Assembly: GCF_030127105.1 (NCBI RefSeq)
Contig: NZ_CP126162.1
Span: 414,762 to 478,761, forward strand
DNA: 64,000 nucleotides
Source: Haloarcula pelagica
Lineage (GTDB): Archaea; Halobacteriota; Halobacteria; Halobacteriales; Haloarculaceae
Direction: 5' to 3'
The position numbers and the translations under genes were made by a program. The notes beneath the pieces were generated by a model. It did not search any database. It had not been told where the DNA came from and was given only the letters and a program-made list of their open reading frames with translations. Below are positions 8,755 through 17,382 of this stretch, piece after piece (position 1 is the first letter of the stretch; each line of letters begins with the position of its first letter).

Positions 8755-8825
8755 ACTCGCCCCTAAGATGGAGGGGACATAAAAACGATAGGCCCGTTCC
8801 TGACCGGCGGGAAGGCGGGATCAGA

Positions 8826-8921
8826 TTTTTTAAACTGGTTGTTGACGGCCCGACTATGGGCCGATCAACTGCTGGAGCATCGCACGGCTCGCGACACCGG
8901 GAGGGGTCGCGATGGCGCTGA
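8826..8921 (+). promoter_or_regulatory. Promoter and leader of the ba3 oxidase operon, with a possible leader peptide
   Basis: A TATA-like TTTTTAAAC begins at about 8826. An ATG 28 bases downstream (8856) opens a 21-codon reading frame, M-G-R-S-T-A-G-A-S-H..., that ends in TGA at 8919-8921, overlapping the ATG of the halocyanin-oxidase gene at 8912. It may be a translated leader coupled to the main gene. It could also be a sign of another lost base that removed a longer N-terminus. Confidence 0.4.
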
Positions 8922-10096
8922 ACCGGCGTCAGTTCGTCCAGACAGCGGCTGCTGCCGGAGCGCTGGCCGGAGCTGGCACGGCGACTGCACAGGAAGAACC
9001 CGACTACGGCGGCTGGTTCGACGACGTATCGAACTTCGAGGGCACCGTCGACAGGCGGGGCCAGGACACCGTCGAGATCACCGTCGGTGCGGAGGGCAAC
9101 AACGGCGCGTTCGCGTTCGATCCACCCGCGGTGATGGTCAGTCCGGGGACGGAGGTCGTCTGGACCTGGACGGGCGCGGGTGGGGGCCACAACGTCGTCT
9201 CGGACGGCGACGGGCCGCTGAACTCGGGCGATCCGGTGTCGGAGTCGGGGACGACCTACAGCCACACCTTCGAGAGCGAGGGGATCTTCAAGTACGTCTG
9301 TACGCCCCACGAGGCGCTGGGGATGAAAGGCGCCGTCGTGGTCCGACCGGGCGGGTCCGGTGGCGGGGGCGACCAGCCGACGGGGCCGCCGGCCAACCCC
9401 GACTACGGCGGCTTCTTCGACGGTGTCTCGAACTTCGACGGGGAGACCGTCGACCGGACCGGCCAGGATTCCGTCGAGATCAGCGTCGGTGCACAGGGCA
9501 ACAACGGCGCGTTCGCCTTCGACCCGCCGGCGGTCCGCGTCTCGCCAGGGACAGAAGTCGTCTGGACCTGGACGGGCGCGGGCGGCGGTCACAACGTCGT
9601 CTCGGCCGGCGACGGGCCGCTGAACTCCGGTGATCCGGTGTCGGAGTCGGGGACGACCTACAGCCACACCTTCGAGGACACCGGCATCTACCGGTACGTC
9701 TGTACGCCCCACGAGGCGCTGGGAATGAAAGGCGCCGTCGTCGTGGGCGCACCCCCGGGAAGCAGCGGTGGCGGCGGTGGCGGACCGAGCGTCGAGGTCT
9801 CGGGGCCGCGCTGGCTCTTTACGAGTTCGATCATGCTGGCGTTTTTCACGCCGCTGCTGTACGCGGCCGCGGTGCGCCGCCGGAAGGGACAGGCCCCGCC
9901 CTCGGTCACCGACGAGGACGGGCAGGCACTCGTCGAGGAAGCGGCGGAGACGGCACCGGCCAACGAGATCGGTCACGACGAGTACGACCCCTGGGGGACG
10001 GCCGCCCTGGTGGCGTTCTACTTCGTGTTGATCGCCCTGCTGTGGGTGTTCATGTACTTCGTGGAGTTCCTCGGCCGCGTCTCGGTGATCGGGTGA
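8912..10096 (+). CDS. Double halocyanin domain fused to a CbaD-like oxidase helix
   Basis: A 394-residue protein that starts with a Tat signal (N-R-R-Q-F-V-Q-T-A-A-A). Two halocyanin domains of about 115 residues follow, each with copper ligands in G-G-H-N-V-V-S and C-T-P-H-E-A-L-G-M-K-G. The C-terminal part has one helix (about 295-315), an acidic segment E-I-G-H-D-E-Y-D-P-W-G, and a second helix. That tail resembles the short CbaD subunit of the Natronomonas pharaonis ba3 oxidase. It heads the oxidase operon and presumably donates electrons straight to the CuA site. The two copper domains are almost identical at DNA level, a recent duplication. Confidence 0.88.
   Translation: MALNRRQFVQTAAAAGALAGAGTATAQEEPDYGGWFDDVSNFEGTVDRRGQDTVEITVGAEGNNGAFAFDPPAVMVSPGTEVVWTWTGAGGGHNVVSDGDGPLNSGDPVSESGTTYSHTFESEGIFKYVCTPHEALGMKGAVVVRPGGSGGGGDQPTGPPANPDYGGFFDGVSNFDGETVDRTGQDSVEISVGAQGNNGAFAFDPPAVRVSPGTEVVWTWTGAGGGHNVVSAGDGPLNSGDPVSESGTTYSHTFEDTGIYRYVCTPHEALGMKGAVVVGAPPGSSGGGGGGPSVEVSGPRWLFTSSIMLAFFTPLLYAAAVRRRKGQAPPSVTDEDGQALVEEAAETAPANEIGHDEYDPWGTAALVAFYFVLIALLWVFMYFVEFLGRVSVIG
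9001..9744 (+). repeat. Tandem duplication of the halocyanin domain (offset 402 bp)
   Basis: Bases 9001-9342 and 9403-9744 are direct repeats with an offset of 402. Over 9155-9297 versus 9557-9699 only a handful of bases differ by eye, mostly at third codon positions, while the linker between copies is Gly-rich. This indicates recent duplication or ongoing gene conversion. Confidence 0.85.
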
Positions 10097-10100
10097 TATC

Positions 10101-10646
10101 ATGCAGGTCCACAACTTCGAGAAAATCTGGCTCGGTGTCGCGCTCCTGTTGATCGTCGGCTTCATCGCCACCATCGCCTACGGGTCGGTCGGCGCTGGCA
10201 TCTCGATGGTCGACGACAGCGGCGGAACGATCAGCGCCCAGGCGGTCCAGAGCGGCGAGACCGGTACGGGATTCGACGACCCCGGCGTGGTCAAACAGAG
10301 CGACGACCACTACGTCGTCTACGTCGTCGCCCAGCAGTTCCAGTTCCGCCCGGGCAGCGGTGACAACCCGATCAGAGTCCCGGCCGACGCCCGGATCACC
10401 TTCATGGTGACCAGCCCGGACGTGGTCCACGGCTTCTCGATCACTGAAACGAACATCAACACAATGGTTATCCCAGGACAGGTCGCGGAGGTCTCGGCAC
10501 GGTTCGACGAGCCTGGCACGTACGGGCTGGTCTGTCACGAGTACTGTGGCGCGGGCCACCACACGATGGGCGGCTCCATCGAGGTGGTCGCGCCCTCGAA
10601 CTACACCGCCCAGCAGCAGGCGGTCGACGGGGAGGTGAGCGCCTGA
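10101..10646 (+). CDS. cbaB: ba3-type terminal oxidase subunit II (CuA subunit)
   Basis: A 181-residue protein with one N-terminal membrane anchor (about 12-33) and a periplasmic-side cupredoxin domain. The CuA site is read in C-H-E-Y-C-G-A-G-H-H-T-M (C-x3-C-x3-H-x2-M) with the upstream histidine in V-V-H-G-F-S-I, matching subunit II of B-type oxidases. It accepts electrons from a blue copper protein and passes them to subunit I. It follows the halocyanin-CbaD gene by four bases and overlaps the next start by one base, so the genes are cotranscribed. The symbol follows the N. pharaonis ba3 naming. Confidence 0.93.
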   Translation: MQVHNFEKIWLGVALLLIVGFIATIAYGSVGAGISMVDDSGGTISAQAVQSGETGTGFDDPGVVKQSDDHYVVYVVAQQFQFRPGSGDNPIRVPADARITFMVTSPDVVHGFSITETNINTMVIPGQVAEVSARFDEPGTYGLVCHEYCGAGHHTMGGSIEVVAPSNYTAQQQAVDGEVSA

Positions 10647-12334
10647 TGGTCTACGTCGACGAGTTCCCGAAGACGGCGAAACTCGTGCGGGGCCAGTTCC
10701 TCGTCGCCTTCGGCGCCCTGGCTATCGGGGCGCTCTTCGGCGTGATCCAGGCGCTCCACCGGACCGGCGTCTTCCGTGGCTTCGTCAGTTCGGCGGACTA
10801 CTACACGCTGCTGACCGGCCACGGCGTCCTGCTGGCGCTGGTGTTTACGACCTTCTTCATCGCCGGGCTGTTCGGCTGGGCGGTCTCGAACAGCCTCGAC
10901 CGGGAGCTGTCACAGCGACTCGCCTGGGGCGGGTTCTGGACGATGCTCGTCGGGACGGTCCTCGCCGCAGTCGCCATCATCGGCGGGCTCATCGGGGCGC
11001 CCAGCATCCTCGGGCACTCGCTGAAGGCCGACGTGCTCTTTACGTTCTACGCGCCGATGAAGGCCCACCCCGCGTTCTACGTCGGGGCGGCGCTGATCAT
11101 CGTCGGTTCCTGGGTCGCTGGGGCCTCGTACTTCAAGTCGCTGTGGGAGTGGCGCTCTGAGAACCCCGGCGAGCGCATCCCGCTGCGGACGTTCATGGTC
11201 GTGACCACGATGCTGATGTGGTACATCTCGACTATCGGCGTCGCCGTCGAGGTGGTCGCCTTCCTCATCCCGTGGTCGCTGGGACTGATCCAGAACGTCG
11301 ACCCACTGCTGACCCGGACGCTGTTCTGGTACTTCGGCCACCCGGTCGTGTACTTCTGGCTCATGCCGGCGTATCTGGTCTGGTACACGATCCTGCCGAA
11401 ACTGGCCGGCGGGCGGCTGTTCAGCGACCCGCTCGCACGCGTCGTGTTCGTCCTCTTCCTCTTGCTGTCGACGCCGGTCGGCTTCCACCACCAGTACGTC
11501 GACCCCGGCATCCCGGAAGGGTTCAAGTTCATCGCGATGACGAACACGATGTTCCTCCTGCTCCCGTCGCTTCTGACCGCCTTCACCGTGGTCGCCTCGA
11601 TGGAACACGGGGCGCGTCAGCGCGGCGGAAAGGGGTACCTCTCCTGGCTCCGTGACCTGCCGTGGGGCAACCCCGCTTTCGCCGGCTGTGCGCTCGCGGG
11701 GCTGATGTTCGCCGCCGGCGGGTTCAGCGGGATGATCAACGCCGGGATGAACATCAACTACCTCATCCACAACACGCTGTGGGTCCCCGGTCACTTCCAC
11801 CTCACCGTCGGGACGGCCTTCGCACTGACGGCCATGGCGATCAGTTACTGGCTGGTCCCACAGCTCACCGGAAAACAGCTCCAGCGGCGCTCGCTGGCGC
11901 TGGCCCAGCCCTACGTCTGGTTCATCGGCATGACCCTGATGTCCAACGCCATGCACCGCGCGGGGCTGGCCGGCATCCCGCGCCGGACCGCCGAACCGAC
12001 CTACGACGAGTTCGCCTTCGAGGGGGTCGCCGGCACCGTCGGCGAGATGCGCCTCCAGATCGCGATCGGGGGCTTCCTGCTGTTCGTCGGCGCCGCCCTC
12101 TTCCTGATCGTGATGGCCGAGACGTTCCTGGCTCGCCGTGGCGGGACCCTCTCGGTCAACAGCACGATCCCGGAGCCCCTGTCCGGTCCCGAGCACAGCC
12201 CGCGCATCCTCGACAACTACAAGCTCTGGACGGCCATCGCGCTGGTGCTCATCGTCATCGCATACGGGCCGCCCCTGGCGAGCATGATCGCCGACGGCAT
12301 CACCGCGCCCGGGAGCCCGCCGATCCCGGTCTGA
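10646..12334 (+). CDS. cbaA: ba3-type terminal oxidase subunit I
   Basis: A 562-residue haem-copper oxidase core with about 13 membrane helices. Ligand motifs are visible: Y-F-G-H-P-V-V-Y-F-W near residue 230 (CuB histidine and the linked tyrosine region), the H-H-Q-Y-V-D-P pair near 285, and P-G-H-F-H-L-T-V-G for the haem a3 and low-spin ligands near 375. It reduces oxygen to water and pumps protons. The B-type (ba3) form usually has high oxygen affinity, fitting microaerobic brines. Its start lies in the stop of subunit II. Confidence 0.95.
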   Translation: MVYVDEFPKTAKLVRGQFLVAFGALAIGALFGVIQALHRTGVFRGFVSSADYYTLLTGHGVLLALVFTTFFIAGLFGWAVSNSLDRELSQRLAWGGFWTMLVGTVLAAVAIIGGLIGAPSILGHSLKADVLFTFYAPMKAHPAFYVGAALIIVGSWVAGASYFKSLWEWRSENPGERIPLRTFMVVTTMLMWYISTIGVAVEVVAFLIPWSLGLIQNVDPLLTRTLFWYFGHPVVYFWLMPAYLVWYTILPKLAGGRLFSDPLARVVFVLFLLLSTPVGFHHQYVDPGIPEGFKFIAMTNTMFLLLPSLLTAFTVVASMEHGARQRGGKGYLSWLRDLPWGNPAFAGCALAGLMFAAGGFSGMINAGMNINYLIHNTLWVPGHFHLTVGTAFALTAMAISYWLVPQLTGKQLQRRSLALAQPYVWFIGMTLMSNAMHRAGLAGIPRRTAEPTYDEFAFEGVAGTVGEMRLQIAIGGFLLFVGAALFLIVMAETFLARRGGTLSVNSTIPEPLSGPEHSPRILDNYKLWTAIALVLIVIAYGPPLASMIADGITAPGSPPIPV

Positions 12335-12364
12335 GGACCCACTCTCTATCACCGCTACCTACCC

Positions 12365-12922
12365 ATGTTCGACGACATCGACGGCCCCGAACAGACGACG
12401 CTGGTCCGGACACTGATCGTCCTGGCGATCGCGCTCCCGATTCTCATCGAGGTGGCGACCTTCGGGAGTCTGCTCAGTCATTCGCTGCTGGGGGTCGGCG
12501 GCGACGCCGGTGGCGCCGCGACAGCGACGGCGACGCCGACGGCCGAGATCGAGGGGGCCAGCGTCGGCGACGAAGTCCTGCCCGCGACGCCGGCAGTCGA
12601 GCGGATCGATCGCGCCGCTGTCGTCACCGGTGAGGACGGCTGGCGGTTCGTCCTGACGGTGGCCGTCTCGAACCCAACCGATCACCCCTACGAGCTTCGA
12701 CTGGGCGAGGTCCACACGAGGGACGGCGAGACGGTCGCCGGCGGCGCGACGACCGGGACCGTCGCCGCCGGCGGGAACGGGACCGTCACCGGCGCGTGGG
12801 TCCTCCCGACGGGCCACCAGCCCGAGACGGTCGCCGTCACGGCGGTCGACCGGACCGCTGACGGGGCCGAGACGGAGACGTACTCCATCCGGCTCGGCTC
12901 GGTCCAGCTCTCGAACGGCTGA
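12365..12922 (+). CDS. Oxidase-operon-associated membrane-anchored protein (CbaE position)
   Basis: A 185-residue protein with one N-terminal helix (about 15-40), a Thr/Ala-rich linker and an all-beta outer domain. It lies 30 bases after subunit I on the same strand, the position of cbaE in the Natronomonas pharaonis ba3 operon. I cannot confirm homology by eye, so the link to CbaE rests on gene order. The beta domain (V-A-V-S-N-P-T-D-H-P-Y near 100) looks like a FxLYD/CARDB-type sandwich. Confidence 0.65.
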   Translation: MFDDIDGPEQTTLVRTLIVLAIALPILIEVATFGSLLSHSLLGVGGDAGGAATATATPTAEIEGASVGDEVLPATPAVERIDRAAVVTGEDGWRFVLTVAVSNPTDHPYELRLGEVHTRDGETVAGGATTGTVAAGGNGTVTGAWVLPTGHQPETVAVTAVDRTADGAETETYSIRLGSVQLSNG

Positions 12923-12928
12923 GCCCGG

Positions 12929-13741
12929 TCACGGCTCCTGTGGCGAGCCGTCGCCGGCCCACGCCGGGCGCGAGACGGTAGTGTTCCCGATGGCCGTGAC
13001 CTGTTGACTGATACTGACCTGCACCTGTCGGTCGCCGACGCTCGTGTCGTACCGCACCAGCAGCGACTCGACGACGCCGTCGGCCGTCACCAGTAGCCGC
13101 ACGGAGGCGTTGCGGGGAGTGGCAGTCGCGACCGGTAGCGGCCGGCGTGGGAACCGAACCCGACCGGTCGACACTAGAACCGCACCGCCCCCGGATCGGC
13201 GGTTGATATCGTACGTCGCCGCGGCGAGATAACCGCTGGGCCGTGCGGCAGCGAGGGTGTGGATCGCCGGTCGTTCGGGCTGTGGAACGGTACTTACGTG
13301 TCCGTTTGCCAGCGTCGAACGGACCCAGTACCGGGACTCCTTCCCCCAGAGGTCGCTGCGGGTGACCGTCGGCGTGAGCGGTCCGGCGCCGTCGGCGCGG
13401 AACGACTGCTTGACGCGCCCTTCGGGTGTCACGTGGCGCTGCCACCGGATGTGAAGCGAGCGGTTGGGGCCGGCGAGGATGGCCGTCTGCGTGACGGTGT
13501 AACTCCGATCGTCGAGACGCCTCGCGTCGGCACGGCGCACCGCTGCCCTATCGATGGTCTGAGGGGCAGGTCCGGTTGCTGCGGATGCCGGGACGCCCGG
13601 AGCGAGCGGCGCTGGCTGGTCCGGGACGGGGGCCGGCGTCGCCGGCGGCGGGGACGGTCCCGGCGACGCGAGCCCGGGACAGCCGGCGAGGACTGCCAGT
13701 GTCACCGCCAGCAGAAGCCGCGGACCGACCCGCCTCACCAC
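12929..13741 (-). CDS. Secreted lipoprotein, DUF7537-like
   Basis: A 270-residue protein beginning with a basic, hydrophobic signal and the lipobox L-A-G-C (Cys21), then a Pro-rich linker. The body has the alternating strand pattern of haloarchaeal outer-surface lipoproteins (T-Q-T-A-I-L-A-G-P-N-R-S...V-K-Q-S-F-R). These resemble LolA-like folds, but the role is unknown. It converges on the oxidase operon with a six-base gap. Confidence 0.65.
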   Translation of the reverse strand: MVRRVGPRLLLAVTLAVLAGCPGLASPGPSPPPATPAPVPDQPAPLAPGVPASAATGPAPQTIDRAAVRRADARRLDDRSYTVTQTAILAGPNRSLHIRWQRHVTPEGRVKQSFRADGAGPLTPTVTRSDLWGKESRYWVRSTLANGHVSTVPQPERPAIHTLAAARPSGYLAAATYDINRRSGGGAVLVSTGRVRFPRRPLPVATATPRNASVRLLVTADGVVESLLVRYDTSVGDRQVQVSISQQVTAIGNTTVSRPAWAGDGSPQEP

Positions 13742-13751
13742 AGCCCCGGAC

Positions 13752-14519
13752 TCACCGCAGACACCGTTCGCGCTGTCCCCGGATCGTGCCGAGACAGTCG
13801 GTGATCTCGGTCAGTGCCGGACAGGTCACCGCGCGGTCGCCGTAGAGAAAGCCGATCAGGCTGTCGGCGTCGACGCCGGCCAGCGGGCTCCCGGAGCGCC
13901 GGTGGAGGAGCCGCTGGCGTCGGGTGGCGAGTCGTTCACACGCCGATTCGAGTCGTGTGAGCTCGGCGTCGTACTCCCCGAGTTCGCTGCTCGTGGCCCC
14001 CGCCCCGATCGCCTCGCCGAGTTCGGCGGTCCGGGACTCGATCTCCGAGAGCCGGTCCCGGATTCGCACGAGCGAGTCCCGTTCCGTCTCCAGCGTCGCG
14101 CCGAACTCCTCGCGCTCGGTCGTCGCGCGCGCTCCGGCCGCGACGATCGTCTCCCGAAGCACCGGCGTCAACTGCTGTCCGTCGACGATCTGTGTCGCGA
14201 TCTCCGCGCCGAACTCCGCGCGCAGATTCTCCGCCAGCCCCTCCCCGTACACCTCGTCGTAGTGTGGTACCGCCATCACTGTCTCCGCGTAGGTCTCCGT
14301 GACCGACTGGAGACCCTTGGACTGCACCTGGTGGCCGCCGGCCGAGACGGCCAGTGTATCGCCGCCGCCCGTGGTTCGGACGGCCGCCGGCTCCGGTTCT
14401 CGGTCCCGCACGTGGCTCGTGAACCGGCGAAACGCGCGACGTTCGTCGGTCACGTACTCGATTTCACGGTCCAGTATCTCGATCGCATCGTCGAGTCGGT
14501 GGTGGGTCGTTCGTGGCAT
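13752..14519 (-). CDS. Coiled-coil protein, DUF7260-like
   Basis: A 255-residue mostly helical protein with long Glu/Arg-rich stretches (about 125-215) predicted to form coiled coils. No membrane segment or enzyme motif is seen. The opening D-D-A-I-E-I-L-D-R-E-I-E-Y-V and the end T-E-I-T-D-C-L-G-T-I-R-G-Q-R resemble the uncharacterised haloarchaeal DUF7260 group. I use the ATG at 14517-14519 rather than an upstream start 17 codons earlier because the conserved part begins there. It ends 11 bases before the lipoprotein gene and may be cotranscribed with it. Confidence 0.65.
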   Translation of the reverse strand: MPRTTHHRLDDAIEILDREIEYVTDERRAFRRFTSHVRDREPEPAAVRTTGGGDTLAVSAGGHQVQSKGLQSVTETYAETVMAVPHYDEVYGEGLAENLRAEFGAEIATQIVDGQQLTPVLRETIVAAGARATTEREEFGATLETERDSLVRIRDRLSEIESRTAELGEAIGAGATSSELGEYDAELTRLESACERLATRRQRLLHRRSGSPLAGVDADSLIGFLYGDRAVTCPALTEITDCLGTIRGQRERCLR

Positions 14520-14714
14520 GGGGGCGTGGTCGATCGAACCGCCGTGTAGTGGTGATCGCGGTGTCCGCACTCGGTACGGTTCGTCGTTCAGTGACGACGA
14601 GGTAGTTCGTTGCTATGAGGGATATATACCACACTGAGCCGAACGTAGTGCTTTGTGGGCGTCCGGCGGGAGAAAGCGACGGCTAACTACGGCACTGGAC
14701 GCGCGACTGTCCGT

Positions 14715-15230
14715 ATGGCGACGCATCCGACCAGACGGCGGTATCTGACCGCGGCGACCGCTCTCGCCTGTCTCGCTGCGGGCTGTGGCGGCGACGGCGG
14801 TGACGGCGGCGACGGCGCGCCTGGCCCGGACGACTACCCCCTGATCGACCAGTGGCTCACCGAGACCGAAATCGGCGGGGCCGACGAGACCTACGACGGG
14901 ACCTTTACCGACAGGCGCGGCCAGGACACGGTGACCGTCGACGTTGGGACCGAGGGCAACGGGGGGAACTTCGCGTACGCGCCCTCGGCGCTGGTCGTCT
15001 CGACCGGCACGGAAATCCGGTGGAACTGGACCGGCGAGGGGAACCCGCACAACGTCGAAGCGCTCCCCGAGGAGCAACTCGGGGAGTCGGACTACGAGTT
15101 CAGTTCCGGCGAAGCCGAGGGAGGGTCCGGAGTCAAGTACACGCGCACGATGGACCAGGCCGGTATCGCGCTGTATCACTGTGAACCCCACTTCGCGCTG
15201 GGCATGAAGGGCGGGATCGGCGTCGAGTAG
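14715..15230 (+). CDS. Halocyanin-type blue copper lipoprotein
   Basis: A 171-residue protein with a Tat signal (R-R-R-Y-L-T-A-A-T), a lipobox A-A-G-C and a Gly/Asp linker. The halocyanin domain has copper ligands in G-N-P-H-N-V-E and C-E-P-H-F-A-L-G-M-K-G. The conserved D-R-R-G-Q-D-T-V-T-V opening matches the oxidase-linked copy. It is predicted to shuttle electrons on the outer face of the membrane to oxidases or to nitric oxide reductase. The ATG at 14715 places the twin arginines close to the N-terminus; an in-frame start 20 codons earlier is less likely. Confidence 0.9.
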   Translation: MATHPTRRRYLTAATALACLAAGCGGDGGDGGDGAPGPDDYPLIDQWLTETEIGGADETYDGTFTDRRGQDTVTVDVGTEGNGGNFAYAPSALVVSTGTEIRWNWTGEGNPHNVEALPEEQLGESDYEFSSGEAEGGSGVKYTRTMDQAGIALYHCEPHFALGMKGGIGVE

Positions 15231-15272
15231 CGGGGTGTGACGCCCCGCCGACAGCGCGTGCCCGGGCGGTCC

Positions 15273-15794
15273 TCACTCGGACAGCAGCCGCCCGTGCACG
15301 TCGATCTCCCCGTTCCGGACCCGGGTGCTGCTGATCCGTCGCCCGTCCTCGGCGACGATAAACGGTGGCGTGTGGATCTCCAGCGGGGCGAGCCCGTTCC
15401 CGGTCCGCTGTTGGTTGAGTTCGTAGGCCCGGCGCTGGGCCTTCGCTTCCGGCGAGACGATCAACGCGTCGAGGTCCTCGCGCGTCGCCGCCGGGCCCAG
15501 CGGCGTCGCCAGTTCGAGGATCCGGAACGAACTGCTGTAGGCGGCACCGATCCGATCGAGTTCCGCCTCCAGGGCGTCGTAACGCTCCTCGAAAGAGCCG
15601 AGCAGCTCGGCGTGGCCCGGGTCGCTCCGCGTCTCCGCCGCCAGTTCCGTCCCCGTCAGCCCGACGACGACGTGGCCGTCGCCGGCGCCGTCGTGACTCG
15701 CCGTCTGAAACGCCTTGTGGAGTAACGCTCGGTGGCCGTTGTGGATCGGCGTGAACGTACCGCCCAGGATCGCGATGCGCTCGGACGCTGCCAT
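15273..15794 (-). CDS. coaD: Phosphopantetheine adenylyltransferase, archaeal type
   Basis: A 173-residue nucleotidyltransferase. The signature G-G-T-F-T-P-I-H-N-G-H (residues 9-19) contains the T/H-x-G-H active site, and I-S-S-T-R-V-R near the end is the second ATP-contact motif. In archaea this group makes dephospho-CoA from 4-phosphopantetheine and ATP. The related FMN/NMN adenylyltransferases share the fold, but the length and the I-S-S-T-R ending favour PPAT. The ATG at 15792-15794 is followed immediately by the catalytic strand. Confidence 0.85.
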   Translation of the reverse strand: MAASERIAILGGTFTPIHNGHRALLHKAFQTASHDGAGDGHVVVGLTGTELAAETRSDPGHAELLGSFEERYDALEAELDRIGAAYSSSFRILELATPLGPAATREDLDALIVSPEAKAQRRAYELNQQRTGNGLAPLEIHTPPFIVAEDGRRISSTRVRNGEIDVHGRLLSE

Positions 15795-15925
15795 ATTGGG
15801 TGGTCGCGGCCGACCGACGTAGATGTATCGCCGCTGTGTGGTCGCCCTCGTGGCCACCGGCTGTCCCTCTGAGTGACCGAGCGATATTTGTAGTCGTGTC
15901 GCGTCAGTAACAACTGGGAGTGACA

Positions 15926-16075
15926 ATGGCTCACACGATAGAGATCAGCGACGAACTCAGGGACCGCCTGGACCGCCACCTCGACGAGGACGAGACCTAC
16001 GAGGAGCTCATCACGGAACTGGTCTCGATGTACGAGACGGAAGGGACGTTCCTCCAAGAGGGGTATTCGGAGTAA
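15926..16075 (+). CDS. 49-residue acidic protein, antitoxin-like (DUF7557)
   Basis: A short, highly acidic protein (M-A-H-T-I-E-I-S-D-E-L...E-D-E-T-Y-E-E-L-I-T-E-L). The strand-helix-helix pattern I-E-I-S-D-E-L-x-D-R-L resembles ribbon-helix-helix antitoxins, but no toxin partner is adjacent. A TATA-like ATATTTG lies about 35-40 bases upstream of the ATG at 15926. It is divergent from coaD. Confidence 0.7.
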   Translation: MAHTIEISDELRDRLDRHLDEDETYEELITELVSMYETEGTFLQEGYSE

Positions 16076-16176
16076 CGACCGGGACGACGCGGACACACCG
16101 TTATCGAAGTGTTCTCGCCGTTCGGTCGTACGGTTAGCTAGCGGTTACAGCGGGAGCGAAGCGGCAGTCGACCAGT

Positions 16177-17160
16177 TCACTCCGCCGCGTCGGGCTGTTC
16201 GGCGCGCGGGACGGTGACGGGCGGTAAGCCCGCTTCGATCTCGTCCCGTCGGTCCCCGAAACTGCCGGGGAGGACGAACCGTTCGCCCAGTTCCGAGAGC
16301 GGTTCGTCGCTCGTGTAGCCGGGGCCGCTCGTCGCGAGTTCGAAGAGGACGCCGCCGAACTCCCGGAAGTACACCGACCGGAACCAGTGGCGATCGATCT
16401 GCTGTGTCGGCCGCAGGCCCAGCGATCGGACCGCCGCCCGCATCTCCATCTGGTGGTCGTCGGTCGGCGTCTGGAACGCGACGTGGTGGACCGTCCCGTG
16501 GCCCTGCCGCCCGCTCTCGATGGTCGGGAGCACGTCGACGTACGTGCCGACCGGCCCTTCGGCGGCGAAGCGGGTCCGCTCGTCGCCCGGTGTGTCGCCC
16601 TGTGACGCCTCCGTCCCGACCCGCTCGAACCCCATCGTGTCGAGCAGGTCCTCGGTCGGGTCCGGGTCCGCGAGCCAGAGCGTCACGGAGTGAAAGCCCC
16701 GGATCGCGTGTTCCTCGGGAACGAACTCGGTCCACGGTACCGTGGGGTCGTCCTCGGGAATCTCGACCGCCACCAGTTCGACGGGCAGGCCGTCCGGGTC
16801 CGAAAACGGCAGGACGGTCTCGCCGAAGCGCTCGATCCGGTCGTCGTAGTCGACCCCGTAGTCGTCGAACCGATCCTCCCAGTAGTCCAGGCTCCCCTCG
16901 GGAACGCGGAACGCGGTCCGTGAGACCTGTCCGGAGCCGACTTTCCCCTGCGAGAGGTCTTCCCAGGGGAAAAACGTCATGCTCGTCCCGGGCGTCCCCT
17001 CGGCGTCCGCGAAGAAGAAGTGGTAGGTTCCGTCGTCGTCCTGGTTGATCGACCGCTTGACCAGGCGGAGACCGAGGGTCTCTGCCCAGAAGTCCATGTT
17101 CCGCTGTGGGTCGGCGGCGATACAGGTCACGTGGTGAATCCCTGGTGTCGGGTCGGGCAT
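16177..17160 (-). CDS. Two-domain VOC-family ring-cleavage dioxygenase (MhqO-like)
   Basis: A 327-residue protein with two vicinal-oxygen-chelate domains. The first opens G-I-H-H-V-T-C (about 7-13). The second has V-H-H-V-A-F-Q near 225 and V-L-F-E-L-A-T near 280, giving an H...H...E metal triad. This layout matches hydroquinone dioxygenases of the MhqO/MhqE type, which open aromatic rings in the cytoplasm using iron or manganese. Glyoxalase-like proteins share the fold. It appears monocistronic. Confidence 0.85.
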   Translation of the reverse strand: MPDPTPGIHHVTCIAADPQRNMDFWAETLGLRLVKRSINQDDDGTYHFFFADAEGTPGTSMTFFPWEDLSQGKVGSGQVSRTAFRVPEGSLDYWEDRFDDYGVDYDDRIERFGETVLPFSDPDGLPVELVAVEIPEDDPTVPWTEFVPEEHAIRGFHSVTLWLADPDPTEDLLDTMGFERVGTEASQGDTPGDERTRFAAEGPVGTYVDVLPTIESGRQGHGTVHHVAFQTPTDDHQMEMRAAVRSLGLRPTQQIDRHWFRSVYFREFGGVLFELATSGPGYTSDEPLSELGERFVLPGSFGDRRDEIEAGLPPVTVPRAEQPDAAE

Positions 17161-17382
17161 GACGCGATAGTACGGCGTCGAACTACTTGAGTTCCTGCTG
17201 GCACGAGTGTTACCGGCTCGGTTGATACCTCGTGCGGGCGATACCTTTTCGTGTCAGTGTGTGAGATAATGTGGCATGGTAGCACCCGAACACAGTGGGA
17301 AACCGGTGCAGCACGTACCGATCACCGGACGGGGGCGTCCGGGGCAGCCGACAGCCGTCCGCCGATCTCGGGGGCGTCGACG

